Assembly (NCBI GenBank): GCA_037974335.1
Contig: CM075740.1
Coordinates: 13,909,071 to 13,973,070, forward strand
DNA length: 64,000 bases
Reading direction: 5' to 3'
Origin: Prionace glauca
Lineage: Eukaryota; Chordata; Chondrichthyes; Carcharhiniformes; Carcharhinidae
Part shown: in pieces, positions 23,201 through 35,330 of the stretch
Numbering within the stretch: the first letter of the stretch is position 1
Layout of the letters: the number at the start of each line of letters is the position of its first letter
Program-made: the position numbers and the translations under genes
The notes under the pieces: model-generated
Database searches by the model: none
The model's input: the letters and a program-made list of their open reading frames with translations, nothing else
What the model was told of the DNA's origin: nothing

Positions 23201-24320
23201 CGTGGATAGAGGATTGGTTGTCAAATAGGAGGCAGAGAGTGGGGGTCAACGGGTGCTATTCGGATTGGTGGTTGGTGACTAATGGGGTGCCCCAGGGGTT
23301 GGTGCTGGGGCCTCAGCTATTTACCATTTATATTGATGATCTGGAGGAGGGAACCGAGTGTAGGGTGTCGAAATTTGCGGATGACACCAAGATTGGGGGA
23401 ACGGCAAATTGTGCTGGTAGTAATGTCCATGGTGCTAAGGATATACCGGCAGCGCCCTTTTCTTTCGGGCAATTACTCCACACAATCCATTGATACCTTG
23501 CGAAATCGGTCCCCAACAGCGGACAGAGGAATCACACGTGCAGCTCTTAATGCGGCTTGAGGTTTTATCGCAACTTGATAGTTATAGCAGATCTGCAAAA
23601 GATTTCCTCCGTCCTTGTGGAAGTGCCGCCTGTGGAAATGTTGGTTTATGCGGGATTGCGTTTTTGCTTTACTGATACGTTCAGCCACTGGAATTTCATG
23701 AGCTAGCTGCAACATTTCCTCTGCAGCGGCAGCACTATCTGAAGAATCACTGACCAGTCCCCATTTCTCAGTCACGTGGAGGCATCCATTTTCTCATTAG
23801 AACCCCATTTTTAATGTAGTGTCGTTCAAGGTTTGCTACTGCCTCGATTTCACTGCGTGCTGCCTGAGCTAATACTTTTTAACATTGGGTCAGCTTGCTG
23901 GGCCGTTACTAAAGAATGCCGATTTACTACCTCCGTAAGATCTTCCAGACTCCCAAAAAGGTTTCAGCTAACCAGACCAGAAGGTCTTCTGCGCCACGTC
24001 AGCCTCCACTCTGTCCGGAGACTATGTCAGTCCAGGGACCACTTTCCCACACAGACAGGGAATAGACCAAGCCCTTTCTCCTGCAGCTGTTCGGCCTCTC
24101 TGGCCTCGGTGGACTTCTCTGAGACAACTTAGGAGGCTGTTATCTTCGATTTCGCCAGGTCTTTGCCGCAGAGCATGTCGACACCATTTAAAGGCAAACT
24201 GGGAACAATATCCACTGTCACTCGCCGTGACCCAAGTATCAATTCAGATGTATCTAGTGTAAGAGAATGGGCAACTACTCTCCTTCAATCCCCTTTGTAA
24301 CATTGTGGCATTTGGTGCAC
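20220..24320 (-). mobile_element. Ty3/Gypsy-like LTR retrotransposon fossil
   Basis: Decayed pol sequence on the minus strand. A protease-end-like part lies at about 24000-24320, integrase sequence including a zinc-binding-like region at about 23430-23790 and continuing at 21235-21370, and reverse-transcriptase-like sequence at about 20220-20760. A CR1 insertion (21382-23417) splits the integrase part. No LTRs were identified. The order of parts is not canonical (reverse transcriptase after integrase), so it is either two fossils or one rearranged fossil. It is broken in many places and looks old, older than the young CR1 inside it. Confidence 0.6.
21382..23417. mobile_element. CR1-a LINE with 5' inversion (twin-primed)
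   Basis: Two inverted pieces of one LINE. 21382-22270 is on the minus strand and carries the 3' end and C-terminal region. 22275-23417 is on the plus strand and carries the RT amino-terminal region ([40 protein letters not shown]). The pieces meet in element coordinates: the plus piece stops at the codons for ANCA and the minus piece starts at the following GVESL, with a few bases (gtgc) shared. This is the structure expected from twin priming during target-primed reverse transcription. A frame change near 23090 breaks the plus piece. Confidence 0.85.
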
Positions 24321-24374
24321 TCTCTGGAGGGAAGGTCACGCCTTTCCCCATAAGTGGAATTTGGCTCTATGTCA

Positions 24375-24510
24375 GTGTCACTACAGATAGAGTATTGGTT
24401 GCAAGAGGAGCAGAACAAAACAGTAGGGAAGTATTGCTAGAATTGCACAGCGCATTGGTGAGACCTCGCCTGGGGAACTGCGTAAACTTTAGGTCTATTT
24501 ACTTTGACTT
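24375..24510 (+). mobile_element. CR1-group fragment
   Basis: Encodes a remnant of the conserved block (NSREVLLELHSALVRPRLGNCVNF), corresponding to 'SREVLLQLYRALVRPQLEYCVQF' in intact CR1-a. Both ends are truncated. Confidence 0.65.
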
Positions 24511-24599
24511 GAGCCGGTACAGAAAAAATCACACGGTTGATTCTAACAGGACGCACTTCCTGAAGAGGTGTTTAAACCTTTGGATGGTCGTGATTTCAA

Positions 24600-25345
24600 A
24601 TGATTGACAAAAATAGGTTTCCGTTAAGTTTAAATCAAACCAAAAAATGAACGTGTATTTACCCAACATTGAAAATGTGAATATTACGAACACATGCTGC
24701 CACAAACACAAAGACGCATGCACACTCGCAAAAATGAGTTCTAACAATGACGCTTGTACTTGGATTATGAATAGAATAATAATTTAAAAATGCAGGCCTA
24801 AATGTTTCCTCTCCTGATTCCTTATAAATAATTGGAGATTGGACACTTCTTGGTTTCGATCCAAATTATGGCCGGGCTTCTGTCGGGTCAACGCAAATCA
24901 ATCTCTCTGCTCACTGTCTGAATTAATTGCCTGTTTTGCCAGGGTCGCCTTCCTTTTCCTTGAGCTTGTCATGCTCCCACTGTCCTGAGTGTTTCAGTGC
25001 TGAGTTGCTTAGACCTCTACTTTAAACAATAATATTTGTTACCGCAAGTCAGTTTGGAACATACAACAATAGAATCAAGGTTTATATTATTCACGCAAAT
25101 AAATCGATGACATGAGGAATGATTTTTTGTAGCTCACACCAGCTTACGCACAAAACGTTTTCTCTACACCTGTCCTTGTTAGTTGCGGGCACCGAGCCCA
25201 GGGTGGCCATTGTATTTCAGTTTCTCTAAGTCTCCAAATAACAGGAGCCATATATTCCAGTACAGATCTTTTTCCATCCCAATGTCTTTTCATGGACTGT
25301 CCTCCATATGTTCATTAAAACTTTATTGACATTCTAGAGACATGA
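24600..25345. other. No recognised feature
   Basis: About 750 AT-rich bases. No element or exon recognised. Confidence 0.4.
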
Positions 25346-25351
25346 CTTACC

Positions 25352-26715
25352 TCATAAGAACATAAGAACTAGGAGCAGGAGTAGGCTATCTGGGCCCTCG
25401 AGCCTACTCCACCATTCAATAAAATCATGGCTGATCTTTTTGTGGACTCAGCTCCACTTACCCGCCCGCTCAACATAACCCTTTATTCCTTTACTGATCA
25501 AAAATGTATACTATCCTTGCCTTAAAAACATTTGATGACCTTGCCTCAACTGCTTCACTGGGCAGGGAATTCCACAGATTCACAAACATTTGTGTGAAGA
25601 AGTTCCCCCTCAACTCAGTCCTAAATCTGCTTCCCCCTTATTTTGAGGCTGTGCTCCCTAATTCTCGTTTCACCCGCCAGTGGAAATAACTTCCCTGCTT
25701 CTATCTTATATATTCCCTTCATAATCGTATATGTTTCATTAGACCTCCCCTCATTCTTCTGAATTTCAATGAGTAAAGTCCCAGTCTACTCAGTCTCACC
25801 TCATAAGCCAACCCTCTCAACTCCAGAATCATCCTCTGCACCCCCTCCAGTGCCAGTGTACTCTTTCTCAAGTAGGGAGACCAAAACTGTACACAGTACT
25901 CCAGCTGTGGCTTCACCAGCACCTTAGACAGTTGCAACATAGTCTCACTATTTTTAAGCTCCATCCCTTCAGCAATGAAGGACAAAATTCCATTTGCCTT
26001 CGTAATTACCTGCTGCACCTGCAAACCAACTCCTTGAGATTCCTGCACAAGGACACCCAGGTTCCTCTGCACAGCAGTGTGCTGCAATTTTTTACCATTT
26101 AAATAATAGTCCATTTTGCTGTTATTCGTATCAAAATGGATGAGCTCACATTTACCAATATTGTACTCCATCTGCCAGACAATAGCCCACTCACTTAGAT
26201 TATCTATATCCCTTTGCAGACTTTCAGTATCCTCTGCACACTTTGCTCTTCCACCCGTCTTAGTGTCATCTGCGAATTTTGACAAACTGCACTTTATCCC
26301 CAACTTCAAATCATCTGTAAATCGTAAACAATTGCAGTCCCAACACTGATTCCTGACGCACATCATTAGTCATTGATTGCCGACCAGAAAAACACACATT
26401 TACCCCCAGTCTTTGCTTTCTGTTAGTTAACCAGTCCTCTGTCCATGTTAGTACATTACCCGTAACACTGGGCATCTTTATCTTATGTAGCAATCTTTGG
26501 TGCGGCGGCTTGTCAAATGCCTTCTGGAAATCCAGATACACGACATCCACAGGATTCCCATTGTCCACTGCACATGTAATGCTCTCAAAGAATTCCAACT
26601 AATTAGTCAAACATGACCTGCCCTTTATGAACCAATGCTGCGTCTTACCAATGGGACAATTTATGTCCAGATGTCTCGTTATTTCTTCCTAGATGATAGA
26701 TTCAAGCATGTATGT
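25352..26715 (-). mobile_element. CR1-X LINE, 5'-truncated
   Basis: The 3' end is at 25352 (cataagaacataagaac). Minus-strand coding remnants run from 26598 (DVVYLDFQKAFDKPPHQRLL) through [11 protein letters not shown] and VQRNLGVLVQES to the C-terminal region at 25719, with at least two frame changes (about 26311-26366 and 25740). It is the most complete X copy here and the reference for the split copy at 8090. Confidence 0.8.
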
Positions 26716-28370
26716 CCAGAAGTCACAAAAGGTTACCGCGACAGCGTCTTTCGGTCAAGGAAATTCGGCCACATTAATCACTGTGTTTTAATTATTTTAA
26801 TATTAAAAGTGGCAATCGTCTTCAGCCGTTCAAGGAGATATGACCAGAGCGGGAAAATACCTAGAGCCAAATAATCCGAGTTCTGCTATTCTGTATCTCC
26901 CCACTGGAGAGCAGGCAATTGATAAAAGCACCAAAGTTGTTAGTCAACATTCCGTGAGGATATTCTATAAATCCGCAAGCCCTCTGTTTGATAAAACGAT
27001 TGGCGTAAAGTTCCCTCGCGGTGATTCGTCCGATTTTACCACGTGGAAAATAAACTCCGCCTGCTGATTACTTGGCTCATATATAGCAGGGTTTAATACA
27101 ATAATTTAACATATTGGTAGAATTAAAGGATATGCAGCATTCTTTATTATACAGGCTACAGTAAGGGAGACATTATGGAAAAGGCAGAGTTCTGAAAGTT
27201 TAGAACTTTGTAAAATAATTATGAATAGCTTTAAAACAACAAGACAACGATGACTTGCCATTTTAGATTAATTAAGTGTAATGCAGTCATATATGGTTTA
27301 GTCGGAAATACCATAAGGATGCACGACAAACCTAAGCAACAGAATGTGTTAACTAAAAACGATGTGTGATGCATCAAATGGTTCTGTGAAAAATCATAGC
27401 CTACGTGGATATAATGTGTTGTTTGAGTTGTTGGTATTTTGAAAAACAATGATATATTTAACAGCAGAATTTCCAGATCGTTACCTCGGAAAGGTACGTT
27501 TTAGAATGATTCTTTCATTTTCCTTTGTATATCAACTATATGCGGTGCAACATTGCCACCTACTGGCTACGTAGCATATGACACACAGGTGATATGATCA
27601 TCCTCGAAACAAGATATTTGTCGTTGCTTTGAAACGATGGATCAGATGTGTAAATAACACTGTGCTTCAGAGCGAGTGGACATTCAAAATTACGATCCTT
27701 CTGATGAAGCGTGAACTTATAATTGCTCAATTGATATAATGCCTGTGAATACCTTTATAGTTGATGTCTTAATCGGCGCGTTACAATTAAGTAATCAATA
27801 CTTGGCAGGTAAACCGTTGTTAGTTGGATCTCTTTATTAAATGAAAGATTAGTTTACGTGATATCAAGATCACCTGAGAAGTATACTGCGAATATTCCCT
27901 GGACCTCGACGCCTCTAACTAACGTGTGTGATGATGCGTTGGAAATGCGAGACCTTTGGTGGCATTTAAGAAGGGCCCGTGGAATCGGCAGTCACTTTCA
28001 ATGGGTTGTTTATTATGCTTTCAATAAATTTTAATGCCGCAGAAGTAATTTCCTCTGAATATCCCCGCAATGGGAGGGATTCGAGGGATTTCCACGGGAA
28101 CGTGGATTTTCTGGGTCAGACCATTACAATGGGGCATTGGAGCAACCATAAACCAGAATCTTGTACAAGTAGTGCCGAATTTAAATGTGCGTGGAAAATA
28201 GTGTTTAACAAACTGCGTACTTCAGCTCTCAGCAGAGTACAGCCAGGTATCGAAAAATGAGAAAAAGCAGATTGCGATTAAATCAATTCAGTGCATGTCT
28301 CATCATTGTGCTTCTGAAATCATATATTCCAATAATTCTGACGACTGATGCAGTAGTATTTAAAAGGCAG
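26716..28370. other. Mostly unrecognised; weak third B-like match
   Basis: No gene recognised. Between 27320 and 27660 the blocks 'aaacctaagcaacagaa', 'catcaaatggttctgtgaa' and 'gcaacattgccacctactgg' occur in the same order as in unit B (11788-12040 and 37420-37640), at clearly lower similarity. The rest shows no known repeat. Confidence 0.4.
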
Positions 28371-28375
28371 AAAAC

Positions 28376-28565
28376 TTTTTATTTATTCGTGGGACATAGT
28401 CATCACTCGCTGGTCGGCATTTAATGCCCACCCCTAGATGCCCGAGGGCAGTTGAGAGTCAACCACCTTGTTGTGACTCTGGAGTTACATGTCGGTCAGA
28501 TCAAATAAAGACGGCAGATTTACTCCTGTCTTGTCAAACACGAGTCTCAGGCAAACCCGCTCCCA
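28376..28565 (-). repeat. T repeat, tail part
   Basis: Complement of the T tail: 'cgtgggacatagtcatcact', 'gcatttaatgcccaccccta' and 'gagttacatgtcggtcagat' match the complement of 15650-15790 and 52760-52790. Confidence 0.55.
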
Positions 28566-28844
28566 TAGGGCTGTGAGCTCAATCGTTGAGCATGCTCAAA
28601 GTAGGAATCAATAGATTTCTAGATATTGAAACTAACGTGAGATGTGGGTTAGTGCAGGAAAATGGTGCTGAGGTAGGCCACGCCTGAGCTAGTTGAGTGA
28701 AGGAGCATGCCGGAGGGGCCAAATTATATATTCTTATTCTTGATTGCTATGTTAACCTATTCCTTTTCATTTGAGAAATTAAGAACAGACTTTGTCCCAC
28801 TGCTGAGAGAAATCATAGGACCGGAGTTCTAAACGAGACGGCTG

Positions 28845-30475
28845 AAGAAATTGGGTAGACATTGGTAGCGATCTGGAGGGCGCCAGACGACTGGAAAGTA
28901 GCTAATGTAACGCCGTTGTTTAAGAAGGGAACGAGGCAGCAGGCTGGGACTTACATGCCGGTTTGTCTGATTTCGTTCATTAGCAAGATTTTACAGTACA
29001 TTATTAAAGGTGAGATCGAAGAGTATTTGAAAGTGCATGATAAAGTAGGACTGATTAAGCACGGCTTTGTGAAGGGGAGGTCATGTCTGACAAATCTGTC
29101 AGAGTTCTTTGAAGAGGTAACAAGAAAGTTAGGTAAAGGAGAGCCAATGGACGTGATTTATTTAGATTTCCAGAAGGCCTTTGACAACGTGCCGCATAGG
29201 AGATTGTTAAATACGGTAAGTTCCTGGCATGGATAGAGGATTGGTTGACTGGCTGAAGGAAGAGACTGGCAATAAAGGGGTCATCTTCAGGGTGGCAGCC
29301 GGTGACTAGTGGTGTGTCTCAGGGGTCATTGCCGGGACCACAACTTTTCACAATATGCATTAACGATTTGGAGGAAAGAACTGAAGGCACTGTTGTGTTT
29401 GCAGATGATACAAAGATATGTAGAGGGACAGGTAGTATTGAGGAAGCAGGGGGGTTGGAAAAGGACTTGGACTTGTTAGGAGAGTGGGCAAAGAAATGAC
29501 AGATGGAATACAATGTTGGAAAAATGTGAGGTTATGCATTTTGGAAGGAGGAATTGCAGATGATACAAAGATATGTAGAGGGACAGGTAGTATTGAGGAA
29601 GCAGGGGGGTTGGAAAAGGACTTGGACTTGTTAGGAGAGTGGGCAAAGAAATGACAGATGGAATACAATGTTGGAAAAATGTGAGGTTATGCATTTTGGA
29701 AGGAGGAATGGCGGCATAAACTATTTTCTAAATGGGAAAATGCTTCGAAAATAAGAAATGCAAAGTGGGAGTCTTGTTCAAGCTTCTCTAAAAGGTAATA
29801 TGCAGTTTCAGTCGGCAGTGAGGGAGGCAAATGCAATGTTAGCGTTCACGTCGAGAGGTCCAGGATATAAGAGCAGGGATGTACTTCTGAGGCTGTGTAA
29901 GGCTCTGGTCAGACCCCATTTAGAGTATTGTGAGCATTATGGACCCCATATCTAAGGAAGGATGTGCTGGCCTTGGAAAGGGTCCAAAGGACGTTCACAA
30001 GAATGATCCCTGGAATGAAGAGCTTGTGATATGAGGAAAGAGTAAGGACTCTGGGTCTGTACTCATTGGAGTTTAGAAGGATGAGGGGGGAATCTTTTTG
30101 AAAGTTACAGGGTATTGAGAGGCTTGGATCGAGTGGACGTGGAAAGGATGTTTCCAATAGTAGGATAACCTAGAGCCAGAGGGCACAACCTCAGGCTAAA
30201 GGGACGATGCTTTAAAGCAGAGGTGAGGAGGAATTTCTACAGCCAGAGAGTGGTGAATATGTGGAACTCTTTGTTGCAGAAGGTTGTGGAGGCCGGGTCA
30301 TTGATTGTCTTTAAGACAGAAATAGATAGGTTCTTGATTGGTAAGGGGATCAGGTATTATGGGGAAAAGGCAGAGAAAGGGGATGGGAAAAAAGGTTAGC
30401 CATGGTAGAATGGTGGAGTAGACTAGATGGGGCGAGTGACCTAATTTTGTCCTTATGTCCCTTTGTCTTATGGTC
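28845..30475 (+). mobile_element. CR1-group LINE, family V, 5'-truncated
   Basis: Plus-strand RT: APDDWKVANVTPLFKKG, then HGFVKGRSCLTNL, FLDFQKAFDNVPHRRLL-type block at 29155-29205, SGVSQGSLPGPQLFTICINDLEE and FADDTKICRG. The C-terminal region follows in other frames and the 3' end is at about 30475. A 155-base tandem duplication (29401-29710) puts the downstream part out of frame. Present VSQG instead of VPQG and a missing residue block near 29230 suggest an inactive copy. Confidence 0.85.
29401..29710 (+). repeat. 155-bp tandem duplication inside a CR1
   Basis: The unit starting at gcagatgatacaaagatatg (29401) is repeated from 29556 with essentially no difference, up to ggaaggaggaat. 155 is not a multiple of three, so it shifts the LINE frame just after FADDTK. 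Confidence 0.9.
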
Positions 30476-30785
30476 ATAGCACCCAGCAATGCAGAATGAG
30501 GTTATTCGGCCCATCGAGTGCACCAACCACAGTCCCACTTAGGCCCTATCCCCATAACCCCATGTATTTACCCTAGATAGTTCTCTTGACACGAAAGGGC
30601 AATGTAGCATGGTCAGTCCACCGAAACCGCGCATCTTTGGAGTATGGGAGGAAACCGGGACACCCAAAGGAAACCCATGCGGGCACAGCGAGAATGTGCA
30701 AACTCCGCAGTGACCGAAGCCGGGAATCAAACCCGGATCCCTGGCACCATGAAGCAGCAATGCTAACCACTGTGCTACGTGCTAG
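30476..30785 (-). mobile_element. V-SINE-like element
   Basis: tRNA-like head at the right (complement of 'aatgctaaccactgtgctac'), core near 30640, 3' end abutting the CR1 end at 30476. Confidence 0.75.
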
Positions 30786-30944
30786 CCTAATTAGGAATTA
30801 GGGATTGTGTTTGAGCAAAGCGATTTTTGTGTTTGTTCTAGGCATGGCAGTGTCTCGGGCAAGACTAATACATAATGAATAATCCTCTGAGAAGGTAATG
30901 ATGAGCTGCTTCTTGTTAAGCCTCTGAACTCTATGCTTTTTACG

Positions 30945-31377
30945 TACACCACAGTGGTGTTGGGGAGGGAGTTTCTGGAATTAACCCAACAACAGCAAAG
31001 GAAGTGCGAGTATAATTAAGGTGCATTACACGCATTATTGTAATGTTCCGAACGGTCTGCTTCCTTTTTGCACGTTTGGAAGCTGCAGTCGAAAGAAATG
31101 AGGCCACTTGTTGTTATACGTTTTGTAGCACTTACACACTGTTGTCACTTCGTGCTGGCACCAGTGGATGCAAGTATTCAGGGGCATTGATCGAGAACCA
31201 ATCCTGCTATATCCTGAATAACATCTGGGTTCTTGATTGTTGCTGGAATTGTATCAAAAGCAAGCAAGTGGAGAGTATGCTGTTACATTTCTGACTGTTG
31301 ACCATGAAACCGTTGATGATTGTCAGAAACCCCCATCTGGTTCCCTAATTATCCTTTAGGGAAGAGAATCTGCCTCC
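30945..31377. repeat. T repeat pieces in opposite orientations
   Basis: 30945-31293 matches the complement of the 5' part of T (cacagtggtgttggggaggg through gcaagtggagagtatgctg). 31294-31377 is a plus-strand piece (ccatgaaaccgttgatgattg to aagagaatctgcc). They meet head to head at about 31293. Confidence 0.45.
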
Positions 31378-32560
31378 ACAACAAGATGTCGATGCCAGTC
31401 TGCAGCAATGGAAATATGACGCAAACCTTAGAATTCAAAACTGGGGTTAAGCAGAGATGTGTCATCACCCCATGCTTTCCTCCATCTTCATCAGCACCAT
31501 CCTTCATCTTGTCAAAAGGTTTTCCAGTGAAGTTGGCATAATCTACAAGATGGAGAGAAATTTTGCAATCTCAACCAATTGAAATTGAAGAAAAGAATGA
31601 TGCTGACATTGCCTGTGGAAGTTCATTGTGTGGATGACATCACCATTTCTGTTCTCAGAAGAGAATCCTGAAGCCATACCTGACAACTTCCTGGAAATGT
31701 TTCGAAGAATTGATCTCAGCTTCAGCCACAAGAAGACTTGAGTTCTTTGGCCGAAACACTTCAAAGGAGGATCTAATCTTTCCCTCCATCATCAATGGAG
31801 AAACCCTCCCAAATGTGAAACATTCCCCCTACATGAAGAAAGAATTCTCATCTAAGGCTGACATTAAAATAGAAACGCAACATGGTCTCCCATCTGTGAG
31901 AGCCACCTTTGGACACTTAATGATAAGAGGGATTGATGACCGTCACTTCTGTGCTGATACTATGATCCTCATGTACAAGGTAGTCATCCTCCCAACTTTG
32001 CTGTGGCTCATATACCTGGGCTACATAAAGACGCCAACTCAGGGCCCTGGAGTGGTACCATCAATTCTGTCAGAGATGGATGCTCCAAATCAACTGGGAG
32101 GACAGGCATACTAACATCAGCGTCCTTGAAGGAGTTAACAGCACCACCATCAAGGCCAGGGTCATCTGAAACCAACTCCATTCAGATGGCCATGTGCTTA
32201 GCATGCCAGAGTCCTGATGGCCAATTTACTTCACCGAGCCCAAGGAAGGCACTTGAACAAGACGAAGACAAAGCAAGTGCTTCAAAAAATACCCTGAAGT
32301 CTTACCTCAAAAAATGTAACATGGATGGAAATGCAACGCAGAAGTAAATGCCCTCGAGACCCTTACTCAGAAAAGACCAACCTGAAGGGGCCTCCAGAAC
32401 ATTCGACAGCAAGAGGAGGTCCAGAAAAGGAACCTGAGAAAGGAATGCCAGTGATTTCGAGTCCAACAAGCAATACTACCTCCGCAAAATACCTGCCAGA
32501 TGTGTGGTCAGGGGTGTGACTCTCGGATTGTGTTTATTAAACATGCAAGCACTCACAAAA
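31378..32560 (+). mobile_element. Non-LTR retrotransposon RT remnant, other clade
   Basis: Decayed plus-strand sequence in several frames: TGVKQRCVITP (the GVKQG-type RT motif), INGETLPNVKHSPYMKKEFSSKADI (the 'YLGS.LSSKADID' block) and, near 32470-32520, a CQMCG...SRI zinc-finger-like end. The layout fits a non-CR1 non-LTR clade; I cannot name it. Old copy with many breaks. Confidence 0.6.
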
Positions 32561-32614
32561 CTAATGACCATTGACATGGTGTTTCTTAGTAGACAATCAT
32601 TCTTATTAGTGAGA

Positions 32615-33800
32615 GATCACCAAAGAATAAGAAAATTCGGAAACTGTCTCCCATTTACAAAAGTGCCCTCCGCCCTTCCCTCAAGCAGGGCCAGCATCCT
32701 TCCTTCATCTATCCTGTCAAGCACTGTATGAACTTGATGTACTCCGATGAGGTCACCTCTCATTCTCCTAAATTCTAGAAGATGCAGATCCAGATTCCTC
32801 AATTGCTTCTCCTAGGACAATGCTGCCATCCATAGAATCAGCCTGGTGAAGCATTGTTGCACACTGTGTATAGCAAATGAATTCTGCCTCGGCTAAGGAG
32901 ACCAAAACTGTGCAAATTAGCCGTGTGCGGTCACACCAAGCCTCGATAGAATTGTACAGGAGTTAGTTATCCCGACACTCAAATTCTTTTGCAGTAATGG
33001 CCAACATACCATTTGCCTTCCAAATTGCTTGCTACAACTGAATGTTAGCATTCAGTGACTTATGACCAAGGACATCCAGGCCCTTTTGTATATCAATTCT
33101 TCCCAATCTCTCACTATTTAAAAAATACACTGAATATAGTTTTGCTACCAAAGTGGATAACTTCACATTTGTCCACATTATATCTCATCTGCCAGGTTTT
33201 TGCTCAGTCACTTGGATGACTGTCTTTGCATCACTTTGCATCCTCCTCACAACTCACATTCCCATCTAAAGCAAGCATGGAAATATTATATTTTGTCCCC
33301 AAGTCCAAGCCATGTGTATTGATTGTAAAAATCTGGGGCACAAGCATTGGTCCTTCTGACAACCCACTAATCACAATTTGTCAATCTGAAAGTAAGCCGT
33401 CTATTCCTTCAGTTTTTTGGAGTCTGATAGCCACTTCTCAATGCATGCTAGAGTATTACAGCCAAAACCTTTTTTTTGTATTTATTAACCTTATGTATGG
33501 GACCTCATATGCAAAGTCTTCAAAACTCCAAATACACCACATCCAACAACTTCCCGTTACCAACTCGGCTACTTATACCTTCAAAAGAAACTAATAGGTT
33601 TATCGAACATTATTCTCTTTCGAAATCCATGTTGGCTCTGCACAATTCGACCCGTTATCACATTCTTTATCTTAAATTATACCTCTATTACTGAGATTAA
33701 GCTAATTGGTCTGTAGTTACAAGTTTTTTTTCTCCCCTCTCTTAAATAGTGGAGTTATATTTGACACCTTAAAATCTGCAGGTACTGCTTCAGAATTTAT
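32615..33800 (-). mobile_element. CR1-group LINE fragment, old
   Basis: The complement carries the C-terminal CR1 pattern near 32620-32800 (RNLDLHLLEFRRMRGDLIGVHQ) and, further right, sequence corresponding to upstream RT. Strongly diverged. Confidence 0.6.
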
Positions 33801-33824
33801 AGAATTTTGGAACTGCCATCAGGG

Positions 33825-34175
33825 CAGTGTGGTGGCTAGCATTCCGGCCTCAAAGTACTAAGGAATAGGGTTCGATTCCACCTTGGATGACTGGCTGGGT
33901 GGAATTTGCACGTTCTCCCCGTGCCTGTGTGAGTTTCATCTGGGTGCTCCGGTTTCCTCTCACAGTCCAAAGATGTGCAGTTAGGTGGATTGTCCATGCT
34001 AAAATTGCCTCTTAATGTCCTAAGATGTGTAGGTTAGGAGGATTAATGGGGTAAATACGTGAGGTTACGGGCTTAGGGCTTGGGTGAGATGCTCTGTCGG
34101 GGAGTAAGTGCAGACTCGATGGGCCGAACAACCTGCTTGTGTACTGCTAGGATTCTATGATTGCATGATTTTATT
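33825..34175 (+). mobile_element. V-SINE-like element
   Basis: tRNA-like head at 33825 (cagtgtggtggctagcatt, then 'ggttcgattcca' as B box), core 'gtgctccggtttcctct' and a 3' tail 'tgctaggattctatgatt'. The tail is included in the inverted repeat 34160-34430 / 35063-35330. Confidence 0.75.
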
Positions 34176-35330
34176 CTATGATTCAAATCACCACTATCCC
34201 TACAGCCACCTTTCTGAACATGCGGTCCAAATTGTCTTTCGGTTCAAATGAGTTTCATTTAAACAAATTCATGTTTTTCTGATCGTGAAACTTAAGCAGT
34301 CCGGTGGTTTCTGCTTACTCTGCCACAACATGTAAACGGCAATATAGCGTGGCGCTGTTATCGGAGGCGAAGCTGTTCTAACACAGGACAGTATATGTAA
34401 GTGATGCGGGTCTATTTCTTTCTCGCAAAATCTTTTTCCTCACTTAATCCAATTTAAATACAAATTTCGTTAACTTTAAACGCAATAACATTCTTAAAAT
34501 CAGGCAACAAGGCTTTTTACTGACAGATTTCTGAACAAAAGGCCGAATAATGTTGGAGGGAAAGTGGGGGAGAGGGGGTGCTGAGCGGTGCGGGAAGATG
34601 GTCGTAGTGTTTCGGGGGTTGGGGGGTTGAGGTACAGCAATTGGATGTCTCCACAACTCTGGAACAGTCGGCACCGCAACATTGCTACTCTGAGCTATTT
34701 TGTTCGCCTAATCCATTAATTAATGTATCAAGTGGACATTTCCGGTTCCGTTCCCTCATTTCTGATCAAACGCAAATTTTCGTTATGAAAATAACCATCA
34801 TTAACTTGCTTCAGTTGAAAAACCAATTCTGCCAGTTAATTAATAGCTCCTCATTTATAATCCAGGATAATCTTACTAAAGATTATCACTCCAACTATTC
34901 ATGAATGTCCTTATCTGTTGTTACCTTAGGCACGAACATAAGAATGGTTCAATCTTGTCTTGTTTCTAAATATAAACATTAAAAAACGGTAACATAATGC
35001 GGCTAAGGTTGTATACTTATAAAAGGTGAACTAAAAATATACGTTATTTTAATTATCATGGGAAAGAAATTGACCCGCATCACTGACACATACCGCCCTG
35101 TGTTAGAACAGCTTCACCTACGATAACAGCGCTACGCTACATTACTGTTCACATGTTGTGGCAGAATAAGCAGAAACCACCGGACTGCTTAAGTTTCACG
35201 ATCAGAAAAACATGAATTTCTTTGAATGAAACTCATTTGAACCGAAACACAATTTGGACCACATGTTCAGAGAGATGGCTGTAGGGATAGTGGGCGCATT
35301 GAATCATAGAATAAGATCATGCAACGCTTT
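34160..35330. repeat. Inverted repeat, arms of about 270 bp
   Basis: Left arm 34160-34430 and right arm 35063-35330 are inverted copies, about 90% identical by eye (for example 'ttaagcagtccggtggtttc' and its complement), separated by about 630 bases of unit A. The right arm is absent from the left unit A at the equivalent place (about 455-485). The left arm includes the tail of the SINE at 33825, so the right arm was copied from the left after that SINE inserted. Confidence 0.8.

Noticed and set aside
34196-34430. Terminal inverted repeats of a DNA transposon
   Set aside because: The enclosed sequence is unit A, which exists without the right arm in the left copy, and the arm includes the tail of a SINE. 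A templated inverted copy explains it better.
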